Assembly: GCA_034336665.1 (NCBI GenBank)
Contig: JAPFBE010000033.1
Coordinates: 62,001-126,000, forward strand
Direction: 5' to 3'
From: Luscinia megarhynchos
Lineage: Eukaryota; Chordata; Aves; Passeriformes; Turdidae
Length of the DNA stretch: 64,000 nt
Within the stretch, counting starts at the first letter, position 1. Each line of letters opens with the position of its first letter. The translations under genes and the position numbers were made by a program. Of the stretch, positions 10,766-22,849 are shown one piece after another. A model generated the notes under the pieces. The model ran no database searches. It was not told the DNA's origin and saw only the letters and a list, made by a program, of their open reading frames with translations.

Positions 10766-11341
10766 TGTCATGGTTTTAAGCCCAGCTGGAGATGGAACGA
10801 CACAGCTGCTTACTCAACCTCCCCCTCTTCCTCCCCATCCTGGTGGAATGGGAAGGAGAATTGAAGTAAAACTGGTATGTTGAGATAAGAATAGTTTAAA
10901 AATTGAAAAAAGGTAAACTACAATAATCATGGCAAATAGTAATAAAGATTATAATAAAAAGGAAAAAACTCCAAGTAATGCACAATACAATTGCTCACCG
11001 CCTGCTGACTGATGCCAGACCTCCCTTCCTGAACCACAATCAGCCCCATTTTCTGGGTAACTCCCCCCAGTTTATATATTGGGCATGAAGTTCTATGGTG
11101 TGGAATATCCTTTTGGTCAGTTTGGATCCCCTGTCCTGACTATGCTCTCTACCAATTTTTTTGGGGGGAGAGGGTTGTGTACCTCCTCACTGGGAGAGCA
11201 TGAGACAAGGTAAAAAAATGTCTTTAGCAAAAAACCAAAACATCACTGTGTTATCAACACCATTCTCATTCAAAATCCAAAACACAGCACTGTAACAGCT
11301 CCTGAGAGGAAATTAACTCTACCCTAGCTGAAACTGGGACA
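10766..11341 (-). repeat. Solo ERVL-type LTR, minus orientation
   Basis: It starts tgtcatggttttaagccc and ends gctgaaactgggaca. It is related to the ERVL-B LTR at 23805-24419, read in reverse (shared ends: the ttaagcccagctgg block and the ctagggtagagttaat block). It interrupts the CR1 3' end just before the terminal repeats. A clean target duplication was not evident. Confidence 0.8.
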
Positions 11342-11392
11342 ACAACCCACTGGGGCCCTTTCCGACCTTATGCATTCTATGATTCTGTGAAA
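11342..11392 (+). mobile_element. CR1 LINE copy a, 3' terminus
   Basis: The last CR1 bases, ending in the characteristic attctatgattctgtga terminal repeat, follow the minus-strand LTR. Confidence 0.85.
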
Positions 11393-11934
11393 ATGTTATC
11401 TATTTGATCCGTTCTGCTTTAATGTCTGCTGAATAGGTGTCTACAATGCTAGGCGTTTCAAACAAAATTCTGTATTTTCCATCTAATAAAATGAAAGCAG
11501 ATGAAAAAAGGCAACCAGACTGGTTAACATGCTGAATGGATGGATACTCCTTTCTCCATCATGCTTTGAGAAATCACTGCTCTCCAATATAATACCTATT
11601 TTTTTCTTTCCCAGGAAAGGGAAAGAAAGTGTTACTAACATAACATGCCACCCCCCAAATAGCCTGCTCACAAGAAGAGGACTTTCAGACATTGTTTCAC
11701 TCGATAAATTTCCTGTTTACTGCAAACCTCTATGGGAGAACAGAATATGTACAGTCTGAGGTGCCTCTTCCTGCTATTCAGTTTATCAGCCCCAGTACTA
11801 GGTGCTTGAATCAGGAGCAGCTCAGCCAGAGTCATCTTGCACCACAAACCTGATCCCTTTAACAGGATTGCTGACTAGATCGCTCCCTTAGGGAGATTTG
11901 ACCAATAGTCTTAGAATTCCATTAGCTATTTAAT
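11393..11934. other. No recognisable feature
   Basis: I see no repeat motif, long frame or RNA gene here. It may be unique flanking DNA or an old unrecognised repeat. Confidence 0.5.
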
Positions 11935-12257
11935 TGTTGCAGTACAAGCTTGGCTTGTGCTGCAGTTGCCTTGGAAACCCGGCTCAGTACCATGGGCCAG
12001 CCCCTGAGTGGATATTCACCCAATCAGATTCCACCAAAGCTGCAGACATATGATTGGTCAAAGGAACTGGGTGGCAGCAAGACTTCCATCAATGATATGG
12101 CCAGGCATGCAAATTTTGAACCCCTTATAAAAGGTAGCCTCCATGAATAAACTGACACTGTTGTCCTTGAATGAGCTAAGGCGTGTGTTGTGCTCTGTCT
12201 CCGAGCCTTCCCCCACCACCCAGTGGCAAGCACCATGAGGTAACGAGCGTGGTTACA
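11935..12257 (+). repeat. Solo LTR, 323 bp, with 6-bp target duplication
   Basis: It starts TGTTGCAG and ends GGTTACA, with tttaat repeated exactly on both sides (11929-11934, 12258-12263). It has CCAAT-type motifs, a TATA box (12125-12134) and AATAAA (12146-12151). The short length and 6-bp duplication fit alpha/betaretrovirus-type elements. Confidence 0.9.
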
Positions 12258-12341
12258 TTTAATAAGCTCATTATTAATCAATCTTCTGATTAAGCTTTCA
12301 TTAATTAGGTTGGCAGAAATTAGTTTTTACAGGCATATTGG

Positions 12342-12843
12342 TGTGAGAGTCCATCTAAAAGCCTCTCGTTTCTTCTGCCCAACGACTCTCGCCTGAGGCC
12401 TAAGAAGACCCCTCAAACTGCAGTTTAAAGGCACTGGCCAGGGATGGGAGGAATGCCAAGTGATTGTTCGCAGGTGGTGCTCATTGGACCAGGACTGGTT
12501 TCTCATGAGACTGGTTTACGGCTAGTCACGGTGCACTGAACTGTGTTTACTCGACAAGGCTCCCACAGGTATGAGAACAATGAACTGGTCAGAGATGGAG
12601 TGCCCTGTGTTTGTTTCATCGACAAGGACATCGCTTGGGCATCTTTTGGGATTGTTTCCCCAACGGAACCCGAAGCGTACCTGAAACTCCTCACCTGTTT
12701 GATCAGTCGCCCGATGCCTTGGAAAAGACTATAAAAGACATCCTCAAACTAAAGACCCCTGAGATCTCCCCGGATGGCAACGGACATCTATTGGCTGGTA
12801 CCACGAGGATCATCTGCCCGTCTTGGTAGCTATAATCCCAACC

Positions 12844-12890
<47 letters not shown>

Positions 12891-13035
12891 CCTGTCCCTC
12901 TATCGCATTTGGTTGGCACTAAATAAAGGTGCATTTTTTCAAAAGTAAACTGGCTTTGTCCCCTGCTGTGTCTTTTGTGCTTTGAGATCCCTAAAAGAAC
13001 CTATCAGGACTCCGCATGTGGTGTGGACCCTGACA
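12342..13035 (+). repeat. Solo LTR of the CT-repeat family
   Basis: It starts TGTGAGAGTCC and ends CCCTGACA, with attgg on both sides (12337-12341, 13036-13040). TATA lies near 12730, a (CT)n tract at 12848-12887 and AATAAA at 12922-12927. The same family forms the 5' LTR of the provirus at 38086-43098 (in reverse). Confidence 0.9.
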
Positions 13036-13237
13036 ATTGGCCCTTAATTTAATACATCTCTCGGAGCAGGTTTGGGGATCTCTGTGAGCCTTTGTGCGTC
13101 GCATGCCCAAACACTTTTCTCTCCTGCTGCAGAAGTACCTGTAAAAGCTGTTTGGGTGGTGTGTGGGGCTGATAATAACAGTAGAGGAGAACAGCATTTT
13201 TCTCTGATAAGGACAGTAGATCAGAAGAGCATAGCCT

Positions 13238-13660
13238 TGTAGAAATCGATAAAAGATATAACTTAGGCGAACAGAAGTCATGCAAAACAAAAACAGAATG
13301 CCAGTTCATCTCTACAAGGCTGACAATGTGGAAGTTATGCAAAACAAGTATATTGCTCTTACTCAAAAGTGGAGGTCAAGGAACAGCCACCTCAAAAGGA
13401 CACGAGACACTGAAGACAGATCCCAAAGAACCATATAAGGACTTTCGATAAGGGGTGCAACTATGTAAAATAAAATAATACATATACATCAAGTAAGTGG
13501 GGACAGCTAATGCATATGTAATCAGTGTGTATGATAAAAAATCTGTTTAGCTGACACTTGGGGCACTCGATTAGAGGAAGGATCCTCCAAGTGACCAGCA
13601 TGCTGTAATAAATAATGCCTACTTTCTAGTACTCAAAACTGAGTTAGAAAGCTTCCATCT
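13238..13660 (+). repeat. Class I LTR fragment
   Basis: A block ending in aataaataatgcc (about 13603) resembles the R region of the LTR at 14.84-15.26 kb (aataaagaatgcc), including the preceding gatcctcc element. Edges are uncertain and no target duplication was found. The stretches on either side (13036-13237 and 13661-13959) show nothing I can name. Confidence 0.45.
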
Positions 13661-13959
13661 GGCTGCTGCCAGATAACCAGGGCATGGTGACCCTTGGGGA
13701 CAGCTCAGCATTACAGCTCAGTCCTTATACCTGGTGCACCTCAAAGACTCCTACTTCTCTCTTCTGAAATCTCTCCAGATGGTGTGGAGGGAGGGAGGCA
13801 GGTTTTATCCAGTGCAGCTGGTGACCTCACAAGTACAGTTTAAAAAGGCCTAGCCTCTCATTTTGATATCCACACTTCTCTCACATGGATTCAGGTGGCT
13901 GGGCCACCTCAGGGGAGGAGAAAGAACTCCTTTCTTCTTTCTTTTTGAAGAGGGCTCTG

Positions 13960-14381
13960 AGAAAGCTCATGGCTTCATTTCTGACTTTATGTCCTATGCC
14001 ATGCGCTCTGAATGTCAGGGTCCACTTGTGGACACTACTGAAGGCCTAGGCAAATTTCAGCCAGGCCTTTTCTCAGGTTCTGAGTCTTTTTCTCAGGCCA
14101 TGACACTTTCTCAGCTCCGGCCAGGATTTTTCCCAGGGTGATAGCTTTCTTGAAAATAGAAAGGAATTAATAAACATAAGATTAGCACCTGGTGTTGACT
14201 GTGGGACAGTGCATGATGTACATGACATGGGATGTTTTCTCCTATTGTCCAATGAACTGTTGTCCCGTTTGAGTTTCACGAACAGTTCTATAAATATAGA
14301 TCAGGTTTCAATAAAGTGTTTTTTTCCTTCCACCCAAAAAGTGTGTTGCTATTATTTGCCACTCGTAGTAAACAGCAACAT
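13960..14381 (+). repeat. Probable LTR end
   Basis: A TATA-like tctataaatatag (about 14288), a caataaagtg signal (about 14310) and a terminal cagcaaca suggest an LTR promoter/polyadenylation region. The left edge is not defined. Confidence 0.35.
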
Positions 14382-14526
14382 CCACTGAGTGCTGTAATCT
14401 GTTTCTCATAAGGTACACCTGTACAGAGGACAGGATGCTGCCATCTTCCTCCTCCAGCAAAGAAATAAGAACTGGTCTCAGGGATTAGTCCCAATCTAGC
14501 ATAAATTATTAAATCTTTTCCCATCC

Positions 14527-14836
14527 TGTGGTGGGTTGATGCTGGCTGGATGCCAGGTATCCACCAAAGCCTCTCTATCACTAACTTTCTCAACTGGACA
14601 AGAGAGAGAAAAAATTACAGAAGGCTCATGAGTTAAAGACAGGGAGAGATCACTCACTGATTACTGTCATGGGCAAAACAGATATGATTTGGGGATATTA
14701 ATTGAATTTCTTACCAATCAAAATTAGATCAGGATAATGATAATGAGAAGTAAAGCAAATCTTAAAAAAACCTTTGCCCCACCTCTCCATTCTTCCCAGG
14801 CTCTACCACCTTTCCCTCTGCTACCAGATGGTAAGC
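14527..14836 (-). repeat. ERVL LTR fragment, minus orientation
   Basis: It is parallel to 63094-63360: both share the ggctggatgccaggta, caggagagagaaaa and attgaattt..taccaa blocks in the same order. It is cut on the right by the class I remnant. Confidence 0.7.
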
Positions 14837-16700
14837 TTTCTACACCTGGTGAGCTAATACAGTGCTTGTTCTACCAAAACCACTGGCCTATGGAAACTGC
14901 ACAATGCCCATTGTGTAAGAAGGAGAACTGGAAGTTCACCAGCCCTAGTCTTCTGCCAGCTCAGCCAGGTCACCTGGAACATTGGGGTCTACGACCACCA
15001 GAGAGACTCCTAGGACAGAAGAATGCATGCGTAAAGGGGAGGGGAAATATATTAATGATTTCAGGGAAATTATTATCATGTGTATGTTTAGTCTTGGACA
15101 ATCAATGAATGCGTGTGTAGAATACAGTATATAAACAGAAACTCTCGCATGTATGGCGTTTGAGAGGAGCTATCCTCCTGTGCATCCAGCCAAATAAAGA
15201 ATGCCTGCTTCTTAATGCTGCATTGGTGTTAAGGAGTTCTTTATTTTACTGAATTTTTGGTAAGAATTTTGGCAACCCAGGTGGAACAGACTCCTGAATT
15301 TCAACAAATCCAAGGGATCAAAGGATCTCCACTGAGGGATTCTCAGGGAGAACCTTCGATCCCTGGTCTGAAGGAAATCGGAGCAAGACTCCTGGTAAGA
15401 TTAAGGCATTCTTTACTTTAAAGGTGTTTACTGTTAACCTGCCTGCAAGGCACAGCAAAAGCTTTGCAGGGTTGGGTTTAAAGGTACCTAAGGTGGGAAA
15501 AGGGAAATTTTAGAGTACCTTCAAAAAGGGAAGGGATAGAGTTCATTCAAAGGAGCTCCTAACTAGTAATTGGTTATAATGGGAAATAAAACCTCAAAAG
15601 GGGTATCAGAGGTGTCACCACTGGAATGTATCTTGGAACATTGGAAACAAATTGGAGGTGATCCCCTCATGCATGAAAAACTTATAGAAGTTTGTAGTCA
15701 ATAGTGGCCACTTTACACACTGGAAGATCAAGAGGAGTGGCCTAAGGATGGAGCCTTACAGTATAACACCATATTGCAATTAATGTTGTTTTGTAGAAGG
15801 GAAAATAAGTGGGATGAACTTTCTTATACACTTGAAACAGAAAAGAAAGGCAAAGGGTTGAAAGAGATGTTGTTCTGTGTGCAGCATAGGACAGAGGTGC
15901 CTAAAGTGCAGGCAAGAAGAGGAGGATTTAGAGTTGATGGTTGCTCTGCGGCAAGTAATTGGGGGAGGAGGGGGAAAGACCGATGAATGGCCAGGGAATA
16001 CAGTTAGACGCATGAGTAACTTGTGGGAAAGTGGACTGGAACAGAAAGAACATTTTAGGGGATCAGAGGATTTTAGTCTGATGATGGGATGCACCAGAAG
16101 GGGTAGAGGACATGTTGGGGGAGATGCCAGGGAAGTTCTTATGGCTTCCCTCTGGCAGGCAGTCGGGAATCGTGGTCCAGTAACACTGTTTTTAATAGTG
16201 GACTTAATATAATGGAGAAAGGTGTCAGGAGTTTATAGGAAAAATCCAGACAGAGTTGCTAAAGTATTTGAAACCATAATTAGGATTCAGAACCCCCCCA
16301 CACTTAGAAACAATTGGTTAATTGTTATAATAATTGGTGACTAAAATATAATTTAGTCATTTGTTTTAAGTAGTAGCTGAAGTATATCTGGTAATTTTTA
16401 ATATGATATTTAGTGGCTTAAGTGTATTTGGCAGTTTGTGTTGTGGTGGTAGCTGAAATGTGTTTGGCAATTTGTAAAGGGGACATTGGAAAAGGAAGTG
16501 TCCCCAAGCCAGAAGAAATTGCACAAAGAACATAAACCAGGCTTCTCAAGCCAGCAAGCTCAAGATCTTAAGTAAAAATTAAAAACCCCTCTGAAGGAAC
16601 CAGGGGAATCATCTCAGCTGAGCCCTGCTTGCATTATTGCTGGGAATGAAAAGGTAAATTTTTAATTAATACAGGATCAACTTAGTACTGAATATGTGCA
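14837..16700 (+). mobile_element. Class I (gamma-type) ERV remnant
   Basis: An LTR-like region (about 14837-15262) has a TATA box (tatataaac, about 15131) and AATAAA (about 15195). It is followed by a leader, a gag start with a myristoylation-type MG start at 15579, and a collapsed protease remnant near 16640-16690. Pol and env are absent. A large deletion joins gag to the protease region. It ends where a different LTR starts (16729). Confidence 0.65.
15579..16210 (+). pseudogene. gag: Class I gag (matrix) remnant
   Basis: The frame opens MGNKTSKG, where the glycine at position 2 fits N-myristoylation as in gammaretroviral matrix proteins. The matrix-like sequence runs through LEHWKQIGGDPL to an in-frame TAG near 15703, continues (LYTLEDQEEWPKDG, then LFCRRENKWDE), and changes frame after about 15890. 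Later pieces cannot be placed confidently. Further downstream a block reading LINTGST (about 16655) looks like a protease active site with the aspartate replaced by asparagine. Membrane targeting would be the role of an intact protein; this one is broken. Confidence 0.6.
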
Positions 16701-16728
16701 GAGGAAAACTCAGCTCGGAACGTGTAAG

Positions 16729-17530
16729 TGTTGTGGGTGCATGGGCTGGTTTTGCATTGACTTTTGGTGAGGAGGGAATGAGCCCAGCCATGGAAGTGAT
16801 GTTCTAAGAGAAGCTGCTAAGAGCTTTCTCCGTGCCTGGCAAAACCAATTGCTGGCTGGCTCTGAGAATAGGCATGTTGATAAGCCTATTAGAAAGTTAA
16901 ACACGCCCCTGTGTATTCACATTTTAAAACAAACAAACCCTGGGAATTTCTCTTTTACTTCCGGCCTGAGTACAGGTAACTGGCTGGTCTGGCCCCCCCA
17001 CGCAGCTGGGCCAAGTGCGCCCCTTCCTGGGGAGCCAGCCAGGCCACATTCTGGCAGGGGCAGGCCCTGCTCTGATGCAGCACTGGCCGAGCCGGATCCC
17101 CTTCCTCCTAGCACAGCCAGACCAGCCCGCAGCTGCTGCTGCGTTTCACCAGAAACCATCAGGCAAGGGGATGGGGACCCATCGAGTCACGGCATGCTGC
17201 CGTGTTCTAGCCTGGCTGCTAAGATCCTAATTTCACCTCAGCATGGCCGCTGAAGATTTCTCCACCTTAAACAGCTCTGGCCACCACTCGGCAGGGATCA
17301 CATGGCTATCTGCAGGCCTTGGGCAAGATATTAACTGTTTCACTGCACAGATGAGACTTGCAGACCTTCAATTCTCTCTCGAGTGAGAGAAAAGGACAGA
17401 GCAAAGACACGTAGAGAAACAACATGAAGACACCAAGGTCAGTAAAGAAGTCAGGACCGAGATGGGAGGAGAAATGAGGAGATCCCTTAGGCTGAAATTC
17501 TCTTGTAAGCCATGATGATGGACTATTGAA
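16729..17530 (+). repeat. Solo LTR of the 1-kb ERVL family, left part
   Basis: It is homologous to the LTR at 58543-59581: the opening ctggttttgca block, agaagctgct, caccaaggtcagt and the tgatgatgg region occur in order. It stops near 17530, and the missing 3' part occurs at 23530-23730. The hypermutated provirus therefore inserted into this LTR. Confidence 0.7.
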
Positions 17531-17539
17531 ACACTAATC

Positions 17540-18104
17540 TTAGAAACTTAGGATTTTCGGTACCTTGCTGAAAATACTTAAAAGTTAGAAGATAGAAGTT
17601 AGAAGGAGGTAGTTATCTGAAAATTAAATAATTGTCATTTAATGTTTGCTCAGCTGCGCTTGCAATGGGAAAAGACAAAACTAGTGAGCGGACCCAAAGA
17701 AACATAGACAATGCAACCAGAAATCCATTCTTTGAATAATTGGACTATCCCCAGAAATCATTTGTATTGTCATTGATAGAAAAGGTTGAGAGTTTAGGGT
17801 GAGGAAGACGCACCTTACTTCCTCCTTTTAAGACCCCTCCGCACAAAAACGACCCCAGACTTAATTTAAGAAGTCAATCATACATGCTTAATAACTATTC
17901 AGGCTAATTACCATAGGAAGCGGGGGATGGGAGGGGTTGTTATTATGAATATGTATTTGTTTGAATCCTTTGCTAATAAACAGATTTTGTGATCACCTGT
18001 GATTTTGCAGTGCGTATTAGAGGATTACCTCACGTTGCTGCCCAGCGCTGAATAAACAAACACTTTCTAACTTTAAATGGTTAGAGAGTCTTTTGTCCGT
18101 CACA
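17540..18104 (+). repeat. 5' LTR of the G-depleted provirus
   Basis: The right edge is gtccgtcaca at 18104. AATAAA-type signals occur at 17974 and 18050. It shares blocks with the 3' LTR, notably ttacttcctcc (about 17815 and 23170) and tttgctcagctgcgcttgc versus tttgctgtgcttgc. The left edge is approximate. Confidence 0.6.
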
Positions 18105-18281
18105 GTTGAGTATCGGTATTAGACCAATACTCATATTTTGGTAAATCATAAGCATAGAGTAAAAGCTCCATACCCCATACCATCCCCACTCAAGTAGCCA
18201 AATAAAAAAATGAATCATTTAATTAAGTAACAAATTGTAAAACTGAGACAAAAAACTAATTTAGCCTGACCTCAGTGTCTC
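18105..18281 (+). other. G-poor leader of the hypermutated provirus
   Basis: A-rich, G-poor sequence between the 5' LTR and the first nested LTR. The expected primer site cannot be read, perhaps because it is mutated. Confidence 0.5.
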
Positions 18282-19636
18282 TGTCACGGTGTGACTTCGG
18301 GTTTGCCAACCTTAATATATTTAATTTTTTTCTGAGACAGGACCCAGGAGTAGAGACAAGGCAGGCTCAAAACTTAAAAAGGTACAAGAAGAAATTTATT
18401 AATAATACAAAAAGAAGATACAGCATTCAGGATAAAATTCTTAGATTGTTCCCTCCTCCCCTTCATTCTACATTTCTTACCAACATATATACAGAGAGAG
18501 CACTTCAGTCAGTTATACACTCAAATAATCAGTTCAGTTTACTTCAGAGAGAAAAGTTCCTTTTCTGGTTATGGCTTAGGGGGTGTCTTCACCTTCACAG
18601 TCTGCGTCCATCCGAGACCCACAGAACTATGAATTTTCCTCCCATTTACACAGTCCTTCCAGAGCCGTGTTATGGGTTACGATGCACACATGGGGGTACC
18701 ACCTCTAAAGGCAGGCTACTAAAAAAAACAGAATTCGCTTCATCTGCTTCTCTATCAAATGTCTCTGTTCATATTCCAGTTCCAGAACAGAGACCTCAAT
18801 TCCCTCGGGGCAAAGGATCCTTTTCTCAAATATTTCAACCCCCCATGTATTTTCCACAGTTTAAAGGAACTTTAGTAAAGTCACAATTCCCACAGCCCAC
18901 AAAAAAGGTTTTCAGCTACTTGCATCTTTTCAATCTCTTCCCACCAGGAACTTTGTCTTTATCCCGCTGACTTCTGTAGTCTCCAGGCTTCATTCCTTCT
19001 TATTCAGGGGAATTTAGGAGATCCAGGATTCCATCCAGGCATAAAGAAGTTACAATTGTATCCAGATGACAAAGAAACAAAAGTGGGCAGCTGGAGTTCT
19101 GTCTCTGCCATGTGGAAAGGCGAGCCGAGCCCAGCCGGCAGGGCCGGGGCCATGCGGCCGGTGCTATGCGGCCGGTGCTGGGGCCATGCGGCCGGTGCTG
19201 GGGCCGTGCGGAGCCCGGGGGCCGCCAAGCCAGGGGCTCCCCGCAGAGCCGGTGCCGGGCCGGGCCGGGCCGGGCTTCCCCCCGCCGAGCCCGGGGCCGG
19301 GGTTCCGAGCCGGGCTTCCCCCGCAGAGCCGGGGTGCCGGGCCGGACCCCAGACCGAGCCCGGAACCGGGCCGGAGCCCCCAGCCGGGCGTCCCACCCCT
19401 CCCGAGGCCGGGAACCGAAAGAAACTTAATCAACTCGATGCAATTGTGATTTGTGAAAGCGAAATAACTTTTTCATTGGTTTTCCGAGCTGTCCATTACC
19501 AAATCAGCTCTCTGATTGGTGCCAGCAGCTCACAGGGGAAGCTCCCAGAGACGGGAGAGTGCCTCCCACTCCCCACCTCATGGAGCCATCCCTGAGGTGA
19601 AACCACCCATCCCCCTTACCACGTGAAACCAACACA
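18282..19636 (-). repeat. Solo LTR D, 1355 bp, nested in the hypermutated provirus
   Basis: It starts tgtcacggtgtgac and ends gtgaaaccaacaca, with gtctc on both sides (18277-18281, 19637-19641). Minus orientation is indicated by an AATAAA read on the minus strand near 18395 and by the TGTGTTGGTTTCACG start. The middle (19110-19420) is extremely GC- and CpG-rich with tandem copies of a catgcggccggtgct unit. Overlapping open frames there are compositional. A second copy lies at 37389-43644. Confidence 0.92.
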
Positions 19637-20496
19637 GTCTCCCACTAGCATTGCTAAAATCCAAACCAAGCCTAAAGACAAAAAAATCCTAAGTCCCTTT
19701 AAAATACTTTATAAGAGACCATATAAAGTGCAAAAAAAATTGTCTACCCAAGAACATGAAAAAAGGCTAACTGCCTATATAATAGCCTTAAATATGCAAT
19801 TCAAAAAAATTTAAAAACATGACTGAAACTCAAAACAAAAGACTAAATAGACCAGTACATAACATATAACCTAAAGGTTTTATATATTACGACTCTTACA
19901 AAAAAACCTGTAAAGCCAGAGTAAAAAAGTCCATTCCAAATGCTTCTCACCACTTTCACAACAATCAAAATAAAAAAAACAATGCACTTAAATTCACCAC
20001 AACCAAGTAAAAAACCTTCAAAAACTCTTTAATAATTACCCCCAGCAATAACAAGCAAAACCTAAAGTTTATCAAAACAAAATAAGTATATTACATTTGA
20101 AAGCAATCAATAATTAAACTACTGTTCTGTTCGTAGCCATAATTATAATCCCAAAATTAAAAAGTACTTCTAACCAAAGCAATCTTAAAGAACCTTGGTC
20201 CAAAGTCTTTATTCAATGCACTAACTACATAAAAAACTATTCTAATGTAAAAAATCTAAACCTATCAACTATAGTCATGCATAAAAATCAAGTATATAAA
20301 AACATAAATAACAATAAACAAAAACAAAATAATAATTAGTCAGTCCAAAAAATTATTAAAAATAATCAAAATAAAATACCAAATAATAAATAAAACTACC
20401 CATAAAAATAACCCAAATATGTTTCAAATACTCTTATAAAAAGACAAAAAACATGCAATCATCCAAATAAATTGGACTGTTACTATAATTTCACAC
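19637..20496 (+). pseudogene. G-poor decayed retroviral coding region
   Basis: Between the two nested LTRs the sequence is A-rich and G-poor and crowded with stops (TGG and CAG-type codons converted). I cannot align it safely to a particular gene; position suggests gag/pol. Confidence 0.45.
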
Positions 20497-20603
20497 TGTC
20501 CCGGGTTTGTGTTATGTCTACTCCTCTCCCTGCCCCCCCTCACTGTCTGCATGGAGCTGCCTGTCGCCGTGACCATTCCTCCCCCGCCCCGGCTGGCCCC
20601 CGG

Positions 20604-20635
<32 letters not shown>

Positions 20636-21090
20636 CTTGCTTGGCTGCTTGGCTTGCCCGGGTCGCTGCCGCTGCCGCTTTTGCTGCCCCAGCTGCTGCT
20701 GCCCCGGCTGCTTGCTGCCCCGCCTGCTGCTTTTCCCCCTCCCTTCTTCCCCTCATCTCGAAGATCTGTACCGGCTCCGGACGGGGACCTGAACATCAGA
20801 GATTGCCTCTGGAGTCTGCCAAAGAAGCTTTTCGCCCTTCCCAGCAGCGACTGTCTGAGCTCGTCCATCCTCGCTCACTTTGGTGAACACGTTTTGTGTC
20901 ATCTGGAGATCGTTCTTTCCTGGTGCTGGGAAGTGTTTTTTCTTTTGTTGTTAATAAATAGGTTTTTTCCACTTTTCCCCCTGAGTAAAATTCTTTCCGA
21001 GCCTGGTGGGGGGAGGAATTGTGAGGGGGGTTTATTCTCTGGGGGGCTCCTTTGGAGGTTTTCCCCCCAATTTTGTTCTAAACTTGGACA
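20497..21090 (+). repeat. Solo ERVL LTR nested in the hypermutated provirus
   Basis: It starts TGTCCCGGG and ends AACTTGGACA, with cacac on both sides (20492-20496, 21091-21095). It is related to the ERVL-A LTRs (shared AATAAATAGG and tttccacttttcccc blocks). It contains a run of about ten CTG units (20604-20634) that gives long leucine or glutamine frames with no coding meaning. Confidence 0.93.
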
Positions 21091-22834
21091 CACACTAACA
21101 TAAACTGTTAAAGCAATGTGCCTTTAAGGCAAATTAGTATTCGACCCTCATTTAAATTTACAATAAATGCCATACCCACCAAAACAACAACATCAAAGTC
21201 TCTTACAACAACTAATTTAGCTGTAAGCCCTCAAACAACCTAAACCCAAACCAAACTGAAACCCAAAATTCACAAAGTTAATCCATATGTAATAAAAAAT
21301 ATGGAAGAACAGCTATTGTTTAATCCAAAAGTCTCTCAAACGAGTTAAATTGCAAATGCAAATCAACATCTCCAAAATTTAACCAGCCTGTTCCTCTTTC
21401 CTAAAGACATCATTTAAAGACTAAACAACATAATTACAAAAACAAATATTCTCTGAAAGTAAAATGCAAAAAATTTAAAATGTTAAAAACAAAATTAAAA
21501 GCGTGAAACAAAATCAATTCAAAAATATTAATAAGGTAGCCACTACAACAAATGACTTGACAAAGCTAAAACAGCCCCTTCACTCCTCTTTATTAGCACT
21601 GAAAACTGGCCAATGACAAGTTTCCAAAATATTACCAAAGTGGAAAAAAAGCTGAAAACCAGTACTACAAACCAATAATAAATACACTTAACATAGCCCA
21701 AAACAATGTCATTAACCTTCAGCTACACACAAACACAATTATAAATGCAATCAATAACTACTATAATAATAAGGAAAAAAACCAAAAGTGCTTTTCCAAT
21801 TAAAATTCGAAAAGCTGTCTACCAACCAATTAAAAATAAAACCTCCAATCTTAATAAACTAGCAAATTTTACATATAGCCCTACCACCAAAATGACTACT
21901 ACTTTTGTACTTACTACACACAATGCCACAATTTACACTATCCACCCTATTATTGCATTAAAATTAAATGATTAAAAACCAATATTCTACCCCTCAAAAA
22001 ACATGGGCCTGAATAATAAATAAAAAATGGCAAACTAAATTTAAAATCTTGTGTTACCCAAAAACAACAAAAGTTTATTTATAAAAGTAATACAATTGAT
22101 ACCCAAAATATGTTTTAACACTAAGCAAAGCATTTGCCACTTTAAAATTCATCCAAATACTAGTCAAAAAACTATTGATATATATTATCATAAAGTGGAT
22201 GTGTTTAAAAACTCCTTTTGCTTCTGTAAAAATAAATAACACTTCAATCTTACCTACTAAAAATCACTCCAATTTTTATATTTGCAATTTTATTAAAATT
22301 GTTGAATGTGACTTTTTGTATTTAATGCCAGTCACATCCTACCAATTAATAAAAACTAACTACACAATATATTATAAATTATCATCTACACCTATTAAAA
22401 TAAACCTTACATTAGTAAAACAGTTAATAAAACACCAAAACTTAAAAAAAGTTCTAAAAAAATTCAAAAAATTGACAAAAACTCTAATTACTGTCTATCA
22501 TAATACAAAAAAAATAAGCACCGCTACAAAAAATAAAACAAAACACAAATCATCACTAGTAAAATACACTTTTTAAAGAGTCGCCAACTGCAAATAAAAT
22601 TTTAAACACACTTTGCAACCTTATCATTGTCATACTGACATTTATAAGTATAAATCTAATGCTATCTGTTGCAATATTTATTTAAAATTTAAAAATATTA
22701 AAATGAATAGCAGTACTAACTTCCCTACCAACAATATATAGTAATGCAATAAAAAATGCATATCAAAAAAAGTAAACTGCAAAAGTAAACTAAAAAAAGT
22801 CAATATTGCTAAATAAAAAAATTACTAGTTTTCT
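21091..22834 (+). pseudogene. env: Hypermutated pol/env region
   Basis: G-poor sequence with an env-like stretch at about 21780-21980 that aligns in order with the env remnant at 39.15-39.34 kb on the minus strand (shared ANFTY/VNFTY, PI-AL and T-F-LT positions). Tryptophan codons of the relative are lost, and E, A, V and G codons are replaced by K, T, I and S/K. The frame continues with stops into 22576, where the rest of the transmembrane subunit would lie. No functional product is expected. Confidence 0.65.
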
Positions 22835-22849
22835 AGAAAAGGGGGGGAC
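22835..22849 (+). promoter_or_regulatory. Intact polypurine tract of the hypermutated provirus
   Basis: The run agaaaagggggggac keeps seven consecutive Gs although G is almost absent upstream. The polypurine tract stays as RNA:DNA hybrid during minus-strand synthesis, which would shield it from a single-strand deaminase. Confidence 0.75.

Noticed and set aside
18275..18970. 231-codon plus-strand frame
   Set aside because: It lies antisense to solo LTR D, has no recognisable domain, and its counterpart in copy 2 (37389-38085) is not conserved as a frame.
19056..19595. Several overlapping long frames on both strands
   Set aside because: Stop-poor because the LTR D segment is over 75% GC; no frame is favoured and no domain is recognisable.
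20472..21103. Leucine- and glutamine-run frames
   Set aside because: They come from the CTG repeat inside a solo LTR bounded by a clean cacac duplication.
18105..22834. A-rich, G-poor sequence as a mitochondrial insertion or contaminant
   Set aside because: It carries env-like sequence matching another copy in the window, a polypurine tract and paired LTR-like flanks.
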